Shown one piece after another: positions 1-10,682 of a stretch of DNA of 64,000 nt. The translations under genes were made by a program, and so were the position numbers. Below the pieces are notes generated by a model that did no database searches, was not told the origin of the DNA, and saw only the letters and a list, made by a program, of their open reading frames with translations. Source of the DNA: Hawksworthiomyces lignivorus. Lineage: Eukaryota; Ascomycota; Sordariomycetes; Ophiostomatales; Ophiostomataceae. The first letter of the stretch is position 1; the number at the start of each line of letters is the position of its first letter. Where the stretch lies: positions 1 through 64,000 of the forward strand of contig NTMA01000075.1 in NCBI GenBank assembly GCA_002917075.1, read 5' to 3'.

Positions 1-3
1 TCG

Positions 4-19
4 CCCCCCCCCCCCCCCC
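4..19. repeat. Poly-C run
   Basis: Sixteen consecutive C residues followed by a TTTTC-rich stretch. This is a simple homopolymer with no visible function, and its exact length is prone to sequencing error. Confidence 0.9.
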
Positions 20-898
20 ATTTTCTTTTCTTTTCTTTCTTATCCACTCTCCAGAGAACATGCTATTGTGGGACCGGCACAGAGAGGCTTTCCCTTTCTT
101 ACTCTAATTGGAATCATGTTTAATGTATTCTCCAATCTGCCTCGGTGCTTCTCGTTTCCTCTCTGATGCGGTAAGCAAGCAACGTATAAGCCTACATAGT
201 TGTCAATGATAGCAGGCACTACGACTACGGCGGACAAGCTACCACAATGCTACATTCTGGAGGCTGAAAGGCTGTAGTTGGTTATTCAGGAAACGCCTGC
301 TTTAACTCGCTTTGGAACTCTCCTGCTGATTGTCCGATTCCGTATTCGTCGTCTTTGCTTTCCCCACCACGCCTTTTTGTCTCTAGAATGTTAGAAATAC
401 GATTCTGAGTGATTCCTTGCCAAGTCCTGGTAAGTCTTCATGTGACTAGAAAGCCATCTAATTTTGATTTTATGATACTTTGTGTTTGTTTTCCGAGTAC
501 TAGGAACATTGCTTCGGTTACTTGGCCTGCATGGTGGTATCCTCTATGACAACTCCTGTATTCGAATCCCTCAGACGTCTTCCCCCTATCCTATCAACCT
601 CTTTTCTTTTCTTCTTTTTCACTTCTTCACCCTTTCTCTTTTCATAACTTTCATTGCCTGACTTCCCTTCAAATCACGATTGAAGAGTCTCTTGATGTTT
701 ACAGCTCGGCCTTTGTCACCCGGTGACCGGCATTATTGTACATCTAACAATATTCGACCCTGGGCACCGGGAACATAACAACGCTTGAGCAAGAATCTTT
801 ATTAAAAAAAGCATATCAAGTTGCATCTAGAGATAAGATATACAGAGAAAGAGATATATGTACAAAAAGATAGGCAACATTGCTCAATAATCATCGCC
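20..898. other. Intergenic / upstream region of the PARP-like gene
   Basis: No supported gene. Short open frames on both strands lack recognisable motifs and good starts. Pyrimidine-rich stretches around 600-650 resemble the promoters of fungal genes, and the stretch just before 899 is probably 5' leader of the PARP-like gene. Confidence 0.5.
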
Positions 899-3800
899 AT
901 GCGGAGAATAGCTTTGCCCACGCCAAGGTCTTCGCGGTCCACATGGCATAAAGACCTCTCTTCTAGCAACTTCGCCCAACAGCTGGAGAACGGAAGCTTA
1001 CTAGAATTTCCCGAGTCTCTGCACCAGGCTACCAAAGACTACATGAAACGAAAGAAGTTACGAACCGGCGCATGCGATGAGCAACTTATAGACCTAATCC
1101 GGGAGCATGCTCAACGTGAGCGTGGGAGTCTGGAGATTGCTTTCTTGGCTTGCCTCATGGAATTTGATGAATTTACGGCTCAAGAATTATTGGTACTCTT
1201 GAGAAGAGATGCCGATGCTCGCCCCACAGACTCCAAGTCTGAAGAATTCTTACTACTACTGAGAAGGGACGGCCATACCAAACCCAGCTACACCAAGTAC
1301 CTCTGTTGCCTCGTCATGGTTCATACCGTTGCGCCAAATTATGTCAATGAAAATGAAGCCCGGATCGCCAAAATGCTGCTGCACATTCGCCAGAGTCATC
1401 CTGAACCTCTTTTGATCTTCCACGACATCATCTCTACGCTAGCTGACATGACTCATTCGAATATGCTTCCCTCCCAGTATATCAACCAGGTTCTAACTTT
1501 CTGCCAAATCCCCAAGTCCTTTGCTATGTTCTTCCAAAAGCTACAGGACCAGTACTGCTTTGCCAGTCTCTACCGAAGGGTGTCTTGGGTTAGCAATTAC
1601 CATCCCTCTCGTAAAGGAGAGCTTGTGTACGAGGTCTTGCAAATTCAGGTTCCACAGCTTGAAATATGGGCGGCATGGAGACCAAACGAGGCCATGCTGC
1701 AAAGGTGGGAAAACTATCCCTTCACGCCTGAGCAGCTGGTGAAGCTGCAAAATATTTTTTACCTGGAATTACCCGATTTTAAAGAACCCGGGAACGCGAC
1801 ATTCAAGGAAGCCCTTGGAAGAAGTTTTCCTAAGGTCGCTATTGGCAAACCTGACTCGGCACTGTTGCATCGCTTACTGGACCTTCTCGACCATGCTCTA
1901 CATGTTGGCCAAGACGCCGTAGATATGTTCATTAGCTTTTGTATTGAGGACAAGATTTCTGACGAGTCCGACAACCTTGAAATTGCTGAAGAGGTTATTC
2001 GGATCGAGAACAGCGAGTGTTGCAATGTCGCCATGGCCCTCAACAACGCACTACTGCCTAGCGCCAGTGTCAACATTCGCATGAGGACGCTGACTAGTAA
2101 GCTCCCTTTCCTCCAGACCAAGCCAGCTCTGCAAAAGGTTTTCGGAAACAAAGTCTTCAATATCGTTGAGTCTACCATGCAAGCTGCCCAGCAGATGTAC
2201 AACAAGCAGCTGTCTAATGGTATGGGCGACGGTCTTGCAGAAAAGATCCTGGCCTATGGGCAAGCAATTCGGTCGAATGAGTGGATACACGACTTTCTGC
2301 AAGCTGATTTTCTCGAAGCCCTGTCGCGCTTCCCCACGCGTGACGTGCTCAAAAGGCTGACAGAGCGTCTCCGGGCCCCCTTAACTGGGTCTACGCAGAC
2401 AATTATCACGGCCTACCTATCTGCGTCTCTTGGTGGTACGGGGTCGCAAGAGGAGATTGATGCGCTGAAGGCGGATGTGGATGCTGAAGACGAGCTCTGG
2501 ATATCACATCGAGATGCCGAGCGCAGCCGTATCCTGATAGCGATTTGCAAGCTGCCTTATATGCAAGATAGAAATTTTCTTCGCGAGTGCCGCCAACAGA
2601 TCATTCTGGAAGACATCTTCCTTCTGAGAGATCTTCTCCCCTGTATCGAACGCAGCGCTCATCCGACACATGTCGATATCTTGCGCACCCTAGCCAGCCG
2701 CCTGGAAAAGTCCATCATCGTGCATGACGTGTGGATCTCACTTATTTTGCTGATGATCCAGCAAGGCGCCGAAGATTTCTTGCAGTGGGTGTGCGATAAT
2801 CTAGATATGGCGTTATGGTTCCGCTGGGTTGCTGATATCAAGATTGTATTCTTTAATCGGCACGATCGGACGGCGGTGATGGGGAGCCTCGGCTTCACTG
2901 CCTCGCGACTGGCATGGTGGGCACAGCTCGAGGGACAGTATTCCAACGGCGTTAAATACTTGCACGACTTGCACTGGGAGAATGCCCGTGAAGTTGTGTC
3001 TATGAAGTGGTTGTACCTACAAGAAATTCCGAACTTGCCGTTGTTGCTGGATGTCATTGGGGGCCAGCAGCGGTTGGGTTCCGACCACGACTGGGTTGTG
3101 TCTTTTTTCAAGCCCACTCAGAACTTCATTACCAGTCTTTGCACCTATCTCTCCGCCTATGAGCACAGCAGCGAACTGGGTCGGTATGGGATTCGCAATA
3201 TTCTGAAACGGTGCAAGACAGCCAAAGGGTGGCAGAAAAGCGCCGCGTCGGCCTACATGCTGGCCTGGAAACGCAATGACGACTTAACAGACGACGACCG
3301 AAGGGCACTTGATTCACTCTCCGAGCTCATGGACGTCCGGCCATCGCACAATGTGCATAACCTAAGTATAATCGAGAGCCAGATGCTACAAGAATACAAC
3401 AAAGTCATCGAGATGGCGCGAGAGGTAGAGGGATTGCGCATTACATTAAGTCGGCGAGACAGTACAAGGACTGATGCTTTGGTAGCTCGACTAGGCATGA
3501 AAGGCGTTCGACCTTACGCTGACCCATACATCCCGGAAGCCCTCAGTGACGCCATAGAGTGCATAGGGACCAGAGAGTACGAGCTCTGCTTCCCTCTGAC
3601 GCATCTGCAGGGGCATGATAGGAAAACACGTGGAATTGGCAGCGACCTGTTTCCTCTCCTGACCGTACGGGTGGACATGTCCGGCGAGGCTGAGGCACAC
3701 GGCTTCTGTATACATATGGCGCCACACGACACGGTCTACAAAGCCGGCAATGGGCTCCAGGCTGTCCCAATCAAGAAGCAGGCATCGCACAACTACTGGA

Positions 3801-4915
3801 GGCCGCGATCACAAAAGTCAAAAAAGCCGGCAAGTCGCATCTGCTCGTCGAGCTTTAATCTGTTCACTCACGCACTGGCACAACGTCTGCACCGCCATTT
3901 TCTAGACCAGGAGGTCACATTACAGATGATCTATGAGGTTGTTAGCGAGACGATCAAGCGGCCCGGATCCGAGTGCATGTCGTGCGGCGACGCACTGACC
4001 GGTCTCTGGAAGCCAACAATCTGCACCAAAGACTCGTGTGTCCTGGAGATGTCGAGATCCAGTCTCCTCGTGCGGGCATACGGCCTGCTAGTCGATCCTC
4101 CTGTGCTAGATTTCTTGCTGTGTTGTCTGCACTCAGCGGCCAAAGATACCAGTAGCCTACAGCTGCTGACATCTGACTGCCCCTTTGACAAGAATCGCTT
4201 GGTAACCGTCCTCGATTCTTTCCCCGCTCTTCCTGCGGGTTCGCTTACGCCATATGACCTGCTTAGCCAGATTCGTTCGGGTTCTAACCTGGTAGCTGAG
4301 CGGGAGCAGCTGCTGGCTTGGATGAGCAAGTGGTTCCGAGGCTGCATGATGTCGGCGCCGCAGGGCAAGCGCCTGTCTATCATGTCAGACGTCGAGCAGT
4401 TTCTGCTCTTTAATTCGACTCCTGAGTGCGAGAAGGCCTTTGACGACTGCGTTCAGGCAGATGGCTCGCGCTCCGCCGCCCGAACAGGCGACGTAGTGTT
4501 CCACGGCTCCCAGACGGCACGCATGTGGAAAGTGCTCACAGAGGGCCTGCGCAACATGTCCAACACGCGGTACATGGCACATGGCGCCATCAATGGGCCT
4601 GGGATCTACATGGCAGACGAGCCTGCCACGTCGTTTAGCTACAGCGGTGCATTCGCCACAACCTGGTCTAAGAGCGCGTTTCAGGGCAAGAAGGTGCTGA
4701 TGGGCTGCGAGCTCATGGAGGCCAACCCCAACGGGCCATTGCCGTCGGGCTCTCGGAAGCCGCCGAAGGGCACGCGTATCGTCACGGATGAATCGCGCGT
4801 CCTAGTGCGGTACGTATTCATATGCCCACCGACATACTCGATGCCGCCCGCGCGGCACCTCGACACGGCAATGAAGTCCACTTTCGCCAAGCTGCGGTCT
4901 GGGCCATCTGTCTAG
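899..4915 (+). CDS. PARP-like ADP-ribosyltransferase, PARP6/8-like
   Basis: Intronless frame of 1338 aa. The start is the ATG at 899 (context ATCGCCATGC). The frame stays open back to 821 but only with a TTG. The C-terminal ~150 residues carry a PARP catalytic core: an FHGS motif (His about 1202) binding NAD, a GPGIYMA motif (Tyr about 1237), and a final beta strand around VLVRYVFI. A cysteine set at 3976-4041 (CxxC, then CxxxxC 13 residues on) precedes the core, as in PARP6/8-type proteins. The position expected for the catalytic Glu seems not to be acidic, so mono- rather than poly-ADP-ribosylation is the better guess. The ~900 N-terminal residues, Leu-rich and apparently helical, match no domain I recognise. 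There is no UBC domain of the kind seen in some fungal PARPs. The enzyme class is fairly sure; substrate and location are unknown. Confidence 0.75.
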   Translation: MRRIALPTPRSSRSTWHKDLSSSNFAQQLENGSLLEFPESLHQATKDYMKRKKLRTGACDEQLIDLIREHAQRERGSLEIAFLACLMEFDEFTAQELLVLLRRDADARPTDSKSEEFLLLLRRDGHTKPSYTKYLCCLVMVHTVAPNYVNENEARIAKMLLHIRQSHPEPLLIFHDIISTLADMTHSNMLPSQYINQVLTFCQIPKSFAMFFQKLQDQYCFASLYRRVSWVSNYHPSRKGELVYEVLQIQVPQLEIWAAWRPNEAMLQRWENYPFTPEQLVKLQNIFYLELPDFKEPGNATFKEALGRSFPKVAIGKPDSALLHRLLDLLDHALHVGQDAVDMFISFCIEDKISDESDNLEIAEEVIRIENSECCNVAMALNNALLPSASVNIRMRTLTSKLPFLQTKPALQKVFGNKVFNIVESTMQAAQQMYNKQLSNGMGDGLAEKILAYGQAIRSNEWIHDFLQADFLEALSRFPTRDVLKRLTERLRAPLTGSTQTIITAYLSASLGGTGSQEEIDALKADVDAEDELWISHRDAERSRILIAICKLPYMQDRNFLRECRQQIILEDIFLLRDLLPCIERSAHPTHVDILRTLASRLEKSIIVHDVWISLILLMIQQGAEDFLQWVCDNLDMALWFRWVADIKIVFFNRHDRTAVMGSLGFTASRLAWWAQLEGQYSNGVKYLHDLHWENAREVVSMKWLYLQEIPNLPLLLDVIGGQQRLGSDHDWVVSFFKPTQNFITSLCTYLSAYEHSSELGRYGIRNILKRCKTAKGWQKSAASAYMLAWKRNDDLTDDDRRALDSLSELMDVRPSHNVHNLSIIESQMLQEYNKVIEMAREVEGLRITLSRRDSTRTDALVARLGMKGVRPYADPYIPEALSDAIECIGTREYELCFPLTHLQGHDRKTRGIGSDLFPLLTVRVDMSGEAEAHGFCIHMAPHDTVYKAGNGLQAVPIKKQASHNYWRPRSQKSKKPASRICSSSFNLFTHALAQRLHRHFLDQEVTLQMIYEVVSETIKRPGSECMSCGDALTGLWKPTICTKDSCVLEMSRSSLLVRAYGLLVDPPVLDFLLCCLHSAAKDTSSLQLLTSDCPFDKNRLVTVLDSFPALPAGSLTPYDLLSQIRSGSNLVAEREQLLAWMSKWFRGCMMSAPQGKRLSIMSDVEQFLLFNSTPECEKAFDDCVQADGSRSAARTGDVVFHGSQTARMWKVLTEGLRNMSNTRYMAHGAINGPGIYMADEPATSFSYSGAFATTWSKSAFQGKKVLMGCELMEANPNGPLPSGSRKPPKGTRIVTDESRVLVRYVFICPPTYSMPPARHLDTAMKSTFAKLRSGPSV

Positions 4916-6874
4916 ACGGAAGAATATTGCGTGGGATATTTACTTGTTTTATTTTGTGGCTTCCTTTGGCTGTGTGTCTGCAAAAAAATTGCGATAGTGC
5001 TACGATATACCCCTTCTTAGCTTACCTTACCTATTCGTGAGAGAAATGTTAACATCTTTTTCCAATATTTGCGTAGGGAGCAGGCATTAATTAGATCGCC
5101 TGGGCGTCGTTTAGCATAAAATTTTGAAATTTACAACCATATACTTGAACATCACTTAGCGTTTAACGAGAGAAGTGCGGCTAAACCAAATAACGAGTAC
5201 TGGCAGATATTAAGCGAAACGAATCTACCCGTGTTCTCTACTTGACAACCTATCCGCGATTGTGTAATATGGCAGGGTCAATCTTTATCTTCTAGGTCTT
5301 TGGAGATGTGTGATGAGGCTCTGCGAAGCGGGCTGCTGGCTGCTCATGACCTGAACATGACCTGAAATTTTGGCATATTGAGCGAACTATGAATCACCTG
5401 GCAGCTCCCAGCGGAGCTTGGTCAGAGCTGAGCTAGCTGAAGTTGGCCAGATCACTGGCAATAAGCCCACTGCAGTTGTAGTTTTTAAAAAATAGGGCGC
5501 GCCATTTTTGGTAGGGCAAATGTTGTGGCTGATTGGCCCACTCAATCTTCGCTAGCAAACCTGCCATACATTTCTAAGCTAGAAAAACTATTTTCTTTTC
5601 TTCTTGGCCTCTTATCACATTTTCTCTCCAAGCCCTGTAATTTCTTTGATGATTTGAGCGTCCCTTAGGCCGAAGAACAACTTGACGAAGCAGCACACTC
5701 GAGCGGCTTCCTCTCTCTTTGCCAAACCCAAGAGATTCCGTCGTTGGCACGGATGCTAGCTGGCTTTGTCTCTTCTAGTTAACCCAGAAGGGTAAAGGGC
5801 CTGTAAACAAGGCGAAGAGCTTCTGGGAATCTTCTGAGTCCAGTAGTGGCTTCGTGAGGAGAAGAGCCTAGGCTCAACACTGTCGCCCAAGAATTCAACA
5901 CACTGTGTTACATTGAACTTAAAGTAAAATGGGCTATTTCGTAGGCTGATAGTGTTTGAATTTATGTCCCTCTGCTTCTGATGTGGTTGTAATATGATCT
6001 GCTTGTCACAGAGGTTGGCAGCAGAAGGCGTGCGTTGACTCTGCTGCTAGGTACTTTATTCTCCCCATGCGTCTCTCGTAAGGCCCCTGCTGTGTACGTC
6101 CGTATATCTACATATATCTATCTTTTGGTAGATGTACTTTAGCCGGGCTAGCCTTGCTTCAATAGAATGCCTTCCTTCTGCCGCGTGGTATGCACACCCC
6201 TTCTCTAGAATGAAGCTAAAAACATGGAATTATTGGTGGCGTTTTCTTTTCTGGACTTTTTTAATTCTTCTTTAGTTGGCCATTAAAGGGCGCTCGTATT
6301 CTGTCTAGGGTTGCTTGGACTCGCCTCAGCGCGCCTTTTGAAAATGAGGTGTACCATTTGGCATAGCCTCCTCCTAGGCTTGCCTACATGTGTCTCTCTA
6401 AAAAGGCACAGCAGATTCCATTGTTAGGTTAAGAACTGGAGCTGATCAAAGAGCCCCTTGGAATGTCGAGCTGTTAGGCAAAGAAACGGTCCAAGGAATA
6501 CTATAGCATCCCCCCCCCCTTTAGGCGTTGGTTCAAAGGTCTTGATCGTTATACGGAACGGGGCGTTTTTATGTGCGTTGCGATGTCCCGTCCAGTATTA
6601 CTCTGTACTTGATCCTGACCACGAGGTACGAGCATTGCAGCCATGTCCTTTCAGCTCTTATTGAATGACGTGCAAGGAAGCGAATAAAGGAAGAAAGCGC
6701 CGTGGTGTTTAGAATAAGATGGAAAGCGAGAATTTACGACTGTCTTCATTCATGTAGTAGCGGTTCATCTGTACAGTCTCGAAACATCAAACATGTAGAA
6801 CAGACCCCAAAGGAAAGCAAAACCCAAATGATACTAAGCGAAACACCTTCATCCGCAATATGACGTAGCTGAAG
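4916..6874. other. Gene-poor intergenic region, about 2 kb
   Basis: No coding signal on either strand. The longest open frames (under 75 codons) have no motifs. It holds the 3' ends of the flanking convergent genes and several short homopolymer tracts, for example a C run near 6511. Confidence 0.5.
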
Positions 6875-9440
6875 CTAGTTCTTTTGCCTCTCCTCAGGGA
6901 ATACCTCACACGGCACAAGTGCTTTTTCCACTGCCATGTCGCCTCTCCCGTCGCCAATTCGGAACAACCCAGGTGAGACTACGTAGTCTACCTTTAAGGG
7001 TCGTTTTTGTTTTCCTTGGCTATTCGAGTTATCTACACTGCCTAGGCAGCTCTGGTATTCCGGTCCCTCTTGTACCTCGGCCCCGCGCAGTGGAACGAGC
7101 AATGCCACTTGCGCTCGCTGCACACCACACTCTAGCCCCAGCTCAGCTGCCAAGTGCACAATGGTAGAGACTGCATTCAGAGCTTCTGTCTTTGTAGCGT
7201 TTCCCGTAATGTGATTCAACAGATTCTTAATAGAGACGATGACGGCTTGGCAGTGCTGCTCGTTCCAGGTCGCAACGCTTACGTCGGAGGATTTCTGCTT
7301 GGTTGAGTTGGGATGCTGCTGCTCTTGCTGCTGGGGTCTTTGCTGCTGCTTGGCCTCTTTTTCAGGGTGCACAATGGGTAAAAAGGATTGGAAGATGGCT
7401 GATCGTAGTTTGTTGGCGTTGTATTCGAGCCGGTAAATGGCCAGTTCATCAGCCGCATCCAAGTTGTCTAACTATTAGCAAAGATCCAAATCAATGAATC
7501 CTTGATCGATAGATTATAAATTCGAAGAAATGCTTACCTAGGTTTGATTGATAGTCCCCGTAAAGATGTTTCCACGACCGATGAATTGCGAGCAACTGCT
7601 CCTGCCCCTGGCCATGGCCTAAGAAGCCAAAGCCAAATGGCATTCCAAAAAATTCTTTGATGAGGACACTCCATATGAGTCCTCTTAGGAAAAACTTCTG
7701 GTTCTTGGGCCCGCATCTTGCCACAAACCCTGTAGGATCCATTTCTGAAGACAGATGTTGTAGTGCCGACCCTAGCATCGCCTTTCCGGTTGACTCCCCT
7801 CCTTCCCCAGCTCGTGATAGTGCTGCAACTGTCCCATTTTCGTCACTGTTGGGAAGGACTTGTAGATTGCTCAGAACCATCAGATTCTTAACTTTATCCC
7901 GCAGGGCCATCATCTTGATGCGCAGTGCCTGGTCTGTTGCTGGCCGGAAATCATCTGACGGCGAAATCAACTCCTCCGATAATTCGCGAATTTTTTCTTT
8001 GAGAAAGTCCGTCTCGCCCTCGTAAGAGACGATGATGCCGCGGATCTCGTTGTCTTTTTTTTCTTCCAGCTTCTTCAAGTCGGCCGTGTGCTGTATAGTG
8101 CAGTTTTGGAGAGTGGTCGTGTGGCTCTCCTGGAGCTTGTGTATCTCATCAAGATACCGGTTATTAGTTTGTTGTAGCTCATTTGTATGCGTATTCTCTA
8201 GACGGGTTACCTCCTCTCTGTGCCCAGTCTTCAAGCTATCAAAATGTGATTCCCATGTTTGCCTCTCTTTCGCATATGCGTCTAAGGTGTTTTGATGTGC
8301 CCGTTGCTCGGCCGCCACGGCTTCGCCTATTTGCCGATCTTGTTCTGCCTTGAGTCTTCTGATCTCTTCTACGATACTGACATAATTTGCGCGGTCGGTT
8401 TCTGCGGCAGCCTCCGCCTCAAATGCCCTGCGGTGGGCCACGTTCAAATCTGCACTTAGGCTCTCGACCTCGGCTATCTTACCACCGAGTTTTAGTTGAC
8501 TGTCACGAGCTTCATTAACGGCTTCGTCGCGGCGGGCCATCTGTAAATCACAGAACTGAAGTACTTGGCTGAGAAAGTCCACATTGCGTTTGATTTTGGC
8601 GTCTTTGTCTTTCAAGTATGTCAACATGATCGAATTAATAGCCTCGAGATTGCCCTTCACCTCTTGAAAGCGGTCCTCAGCCTCTTTTGCGCGACTATTA
8701 GCCCTCGAAACTTGATCATCCGCAGCCTTGATGCGTTTCTGGTCTGCCTGGATGCGTTTCTGGTCCTCCTGAGAGCGTTTCTCGGCCAGCTTGAGACGCC
8801 TATCGATCTCACGGAGCTCTCCACGGAGGTGAGTCTCGGCTTCCGAAGGTCGGCGGAGGCGGTCTCCCCGTGGACGGTCCTCTCGTGGGCGGTCATCTCG
8901 TAGGCGGTCATCTCGTGGGCGGTCATCTTGTGGACGTATATCTCGAGGGCGGCCATCTCGTGAACGGTCATCCCGTGGGCGGCCATCTTGTGGACGACCA
9001 TCTCGAGGATGGTCATCTCGTGGATAATCGTATGGTGGATAATCGCCTCGAGGATGGCCTTCCCGTGGGCGATCATCCGGTAAATGATCGTGCCCCGAAA
9101 AGGCACGATTATTTGGCTCTAGATACAGCCCTCTGTTTTCGAGATCAATCAATCTTGGTTCGGAGTTGACGCCAGGATCGCCTCTCCTTTCTTTGTTGCC
9201 GTCGTGAACAAGGATGCTGTCACGATCACCCTCCCTTGCATAGATGCCCACATAATGATTGTCTTCTTCGCGAGTGCTGCCTAACTCTTCTCCCCTCCTG
9301 CTGCTACCACCGGAATTGCCTTTCCCTCCACGGTTGCTATTGTTAAAATCTCCACGTTCGCGTTCAGTATTGGGGCGGGTCCCCTTCCCTGTAAAATAAC
9401 CCAAAGCGACTTTCCCAACTTTTTCCAGCTTTTTCTCCAT
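6875..9440 (-). CDS. Coiled-coil protein with RPRD-type repeats
   Basis: Two exons: 9440-7538 and 7467-6875. The intron (GTAAGC...TTAG) joins in phase and gives 831 aa. The start is the ATG at 9440 (MEKKLEKVGKVALGYF). Frame upstream of it is open only with a GTG. Order: short basic head; Gly/Asn/Arg-rich disordered part; about 14 five-residue repeats of the form [HDR]-[RP]-[RP]-[RE]-D (about residues 120-190); a long heptad-rich coiled coil (about 200-510); then a conserved-looking globular C-terminal region around SWKHLYGDYQSN and ELAIYRLEYNANKLRSA that spans the splice junction. A Gln-rich stretch interrupts the last exon. No enzyme motif, membrane segment or signal peptide is seen. I do not recognise the family; the layout suggests a scaffold. 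Its 3' end converges on the PARP-like gene. Confidence 0.7.
8866..9075 (-). repeat. Coding 15-bp minisatellite (RPRD repeats)
   Basis: About 14 tandem copies of a 15-bp unit close to CTCGTGGGCGGTCAT on the plus strand. They are read on the minus strand as five-residue units such as DRPRD, GRPRD and HPRDD. The unit length keeps the frame, so copy number can change without breaking the protein. Confidence 0.85.
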
Positions 9441-10682
9441 ATTGGAGAGAGAGTATGGAGTGAATAAGAACAAGTAGAAAGCGGGCACAAGAGAACTGGG
9501 AATGAGTAGATGGTCTTGATAGCTTTCTGTATCGAACTTGAAAGCAAATTGCCGAAAACGAAGTTAAAAGAGCAAAAGAATCGAGGCTTGACGATCCGTA
9601 GATCGATTGCTGCGATTTGCGCGTCGTGAGCAAAATCCTGTAGGCAGAAGGGGAACGAGAGGAAAAGATAAAGTTGAGAATCTAGCCTCCTCGTCATGGC
9701 TAATACCGCAACCCCTGCACTGGCTAGACAGTTTTTGCGTCTATGGCTCTCTTTCGCCCTACGCGCATTATAGGCCGCCTGGCTTGCTCAGCAGGGGAGA
9801 ACGTTAGGGTCTCAATACGTAGGGGCTGTTCAGCCTCTTTACGGAGCTTCCAGGGAGAACTAGCCCAGAGCATAAACACAGCCTCAACTGTCTTTTTTTT
9901 TTTTTTTTTTTTTTTTTTTTCTGGAGAACTATTGTCTTATTACAGTTATTTTACGCTAGATGCTTGCTTTCGCTTCCTTACTGAATACGGCACTGCTTTC
10001 CCACCCCGGCCGATTTCTTTTTCTCCTCTTTTCTTCCCTCCTGTTCAGCTTTCGCAAAAGTGTGCCTTGTTGGCACCCAAAAAGATAGGGAAAGTGTGCA
10101 GCCTTGTCGCCCACATCTCTAGGGACTGATGGTACGTCGTACCCACTTCTTAGTGCCAACCGCCGTTTGCTGTGCGGGATGAGGCTGATTTTTGGTGTGG
10201 CCATTAAATTCTAGGGTCCACTCACCTGAACTGGTCGATTACACCAAAAGGGTATTAAGGGGGGTGTCGTTATCAGCACATGTATCTCTCATCTCACTTA
10301 CACTGCCGTACTGCAAGCTGAAATGCCCTATCCTAGGAGGTATGTAGCCAAAAAGGCGACAGCAAGATCAACCCTCTTATTCCTGCACTAGCTTCACTCG
10401 AACATGTCCTTGATGTTTCTGTCAATGGAAATTTGAATTTATTGAGTCTCGACTCAATTCTTCTGTTTGCATCGTGAGAACGCAGCCGGGACTCCTGATT
10501 TTCTCTAGAATATTGGTTTTTTGTCCCCTCATTCTTATTCTTGGTTACTTTGCTCGGCTGTTTCCTCTCATACTTTCCCCTTGCCATTGTTCCTTCGCTA
10601 CAGGTGACTTCAACACCATTTTCACCGAGCCTAAGATTGGATACTTTACTCATACATCTTTCCCAATTTGGCATCTGCCATA
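9441..10682. other. Divergent intergenic region
   Basis: Lies between the divergent starts of the coiled-coil gene and the Hsp70-like gene and probably holds both promoters. It includes the long poly-T run at 9893-9920. No supported coding sequence. Confidence 0.5.
9893..9920. repeat. Poly-T run
   Basis: About 28 T residues in a row within the divergent promoter region. Such tracts often exclude nucleosomes in fungal promoters, but nothing here proves a role. Confidence 0.85.

Noticed and set aside
505..580. tRNA-like sequence with ATTCGAATCCC and a loose A box
   Set aside because: The T stem does not pair and no anticodon arm can be drawn.
821..898. Upstream extension of the PARP-like protein by 26 residues
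   Set aside because: It would need a TTG start; the ATG at 899 has good context.
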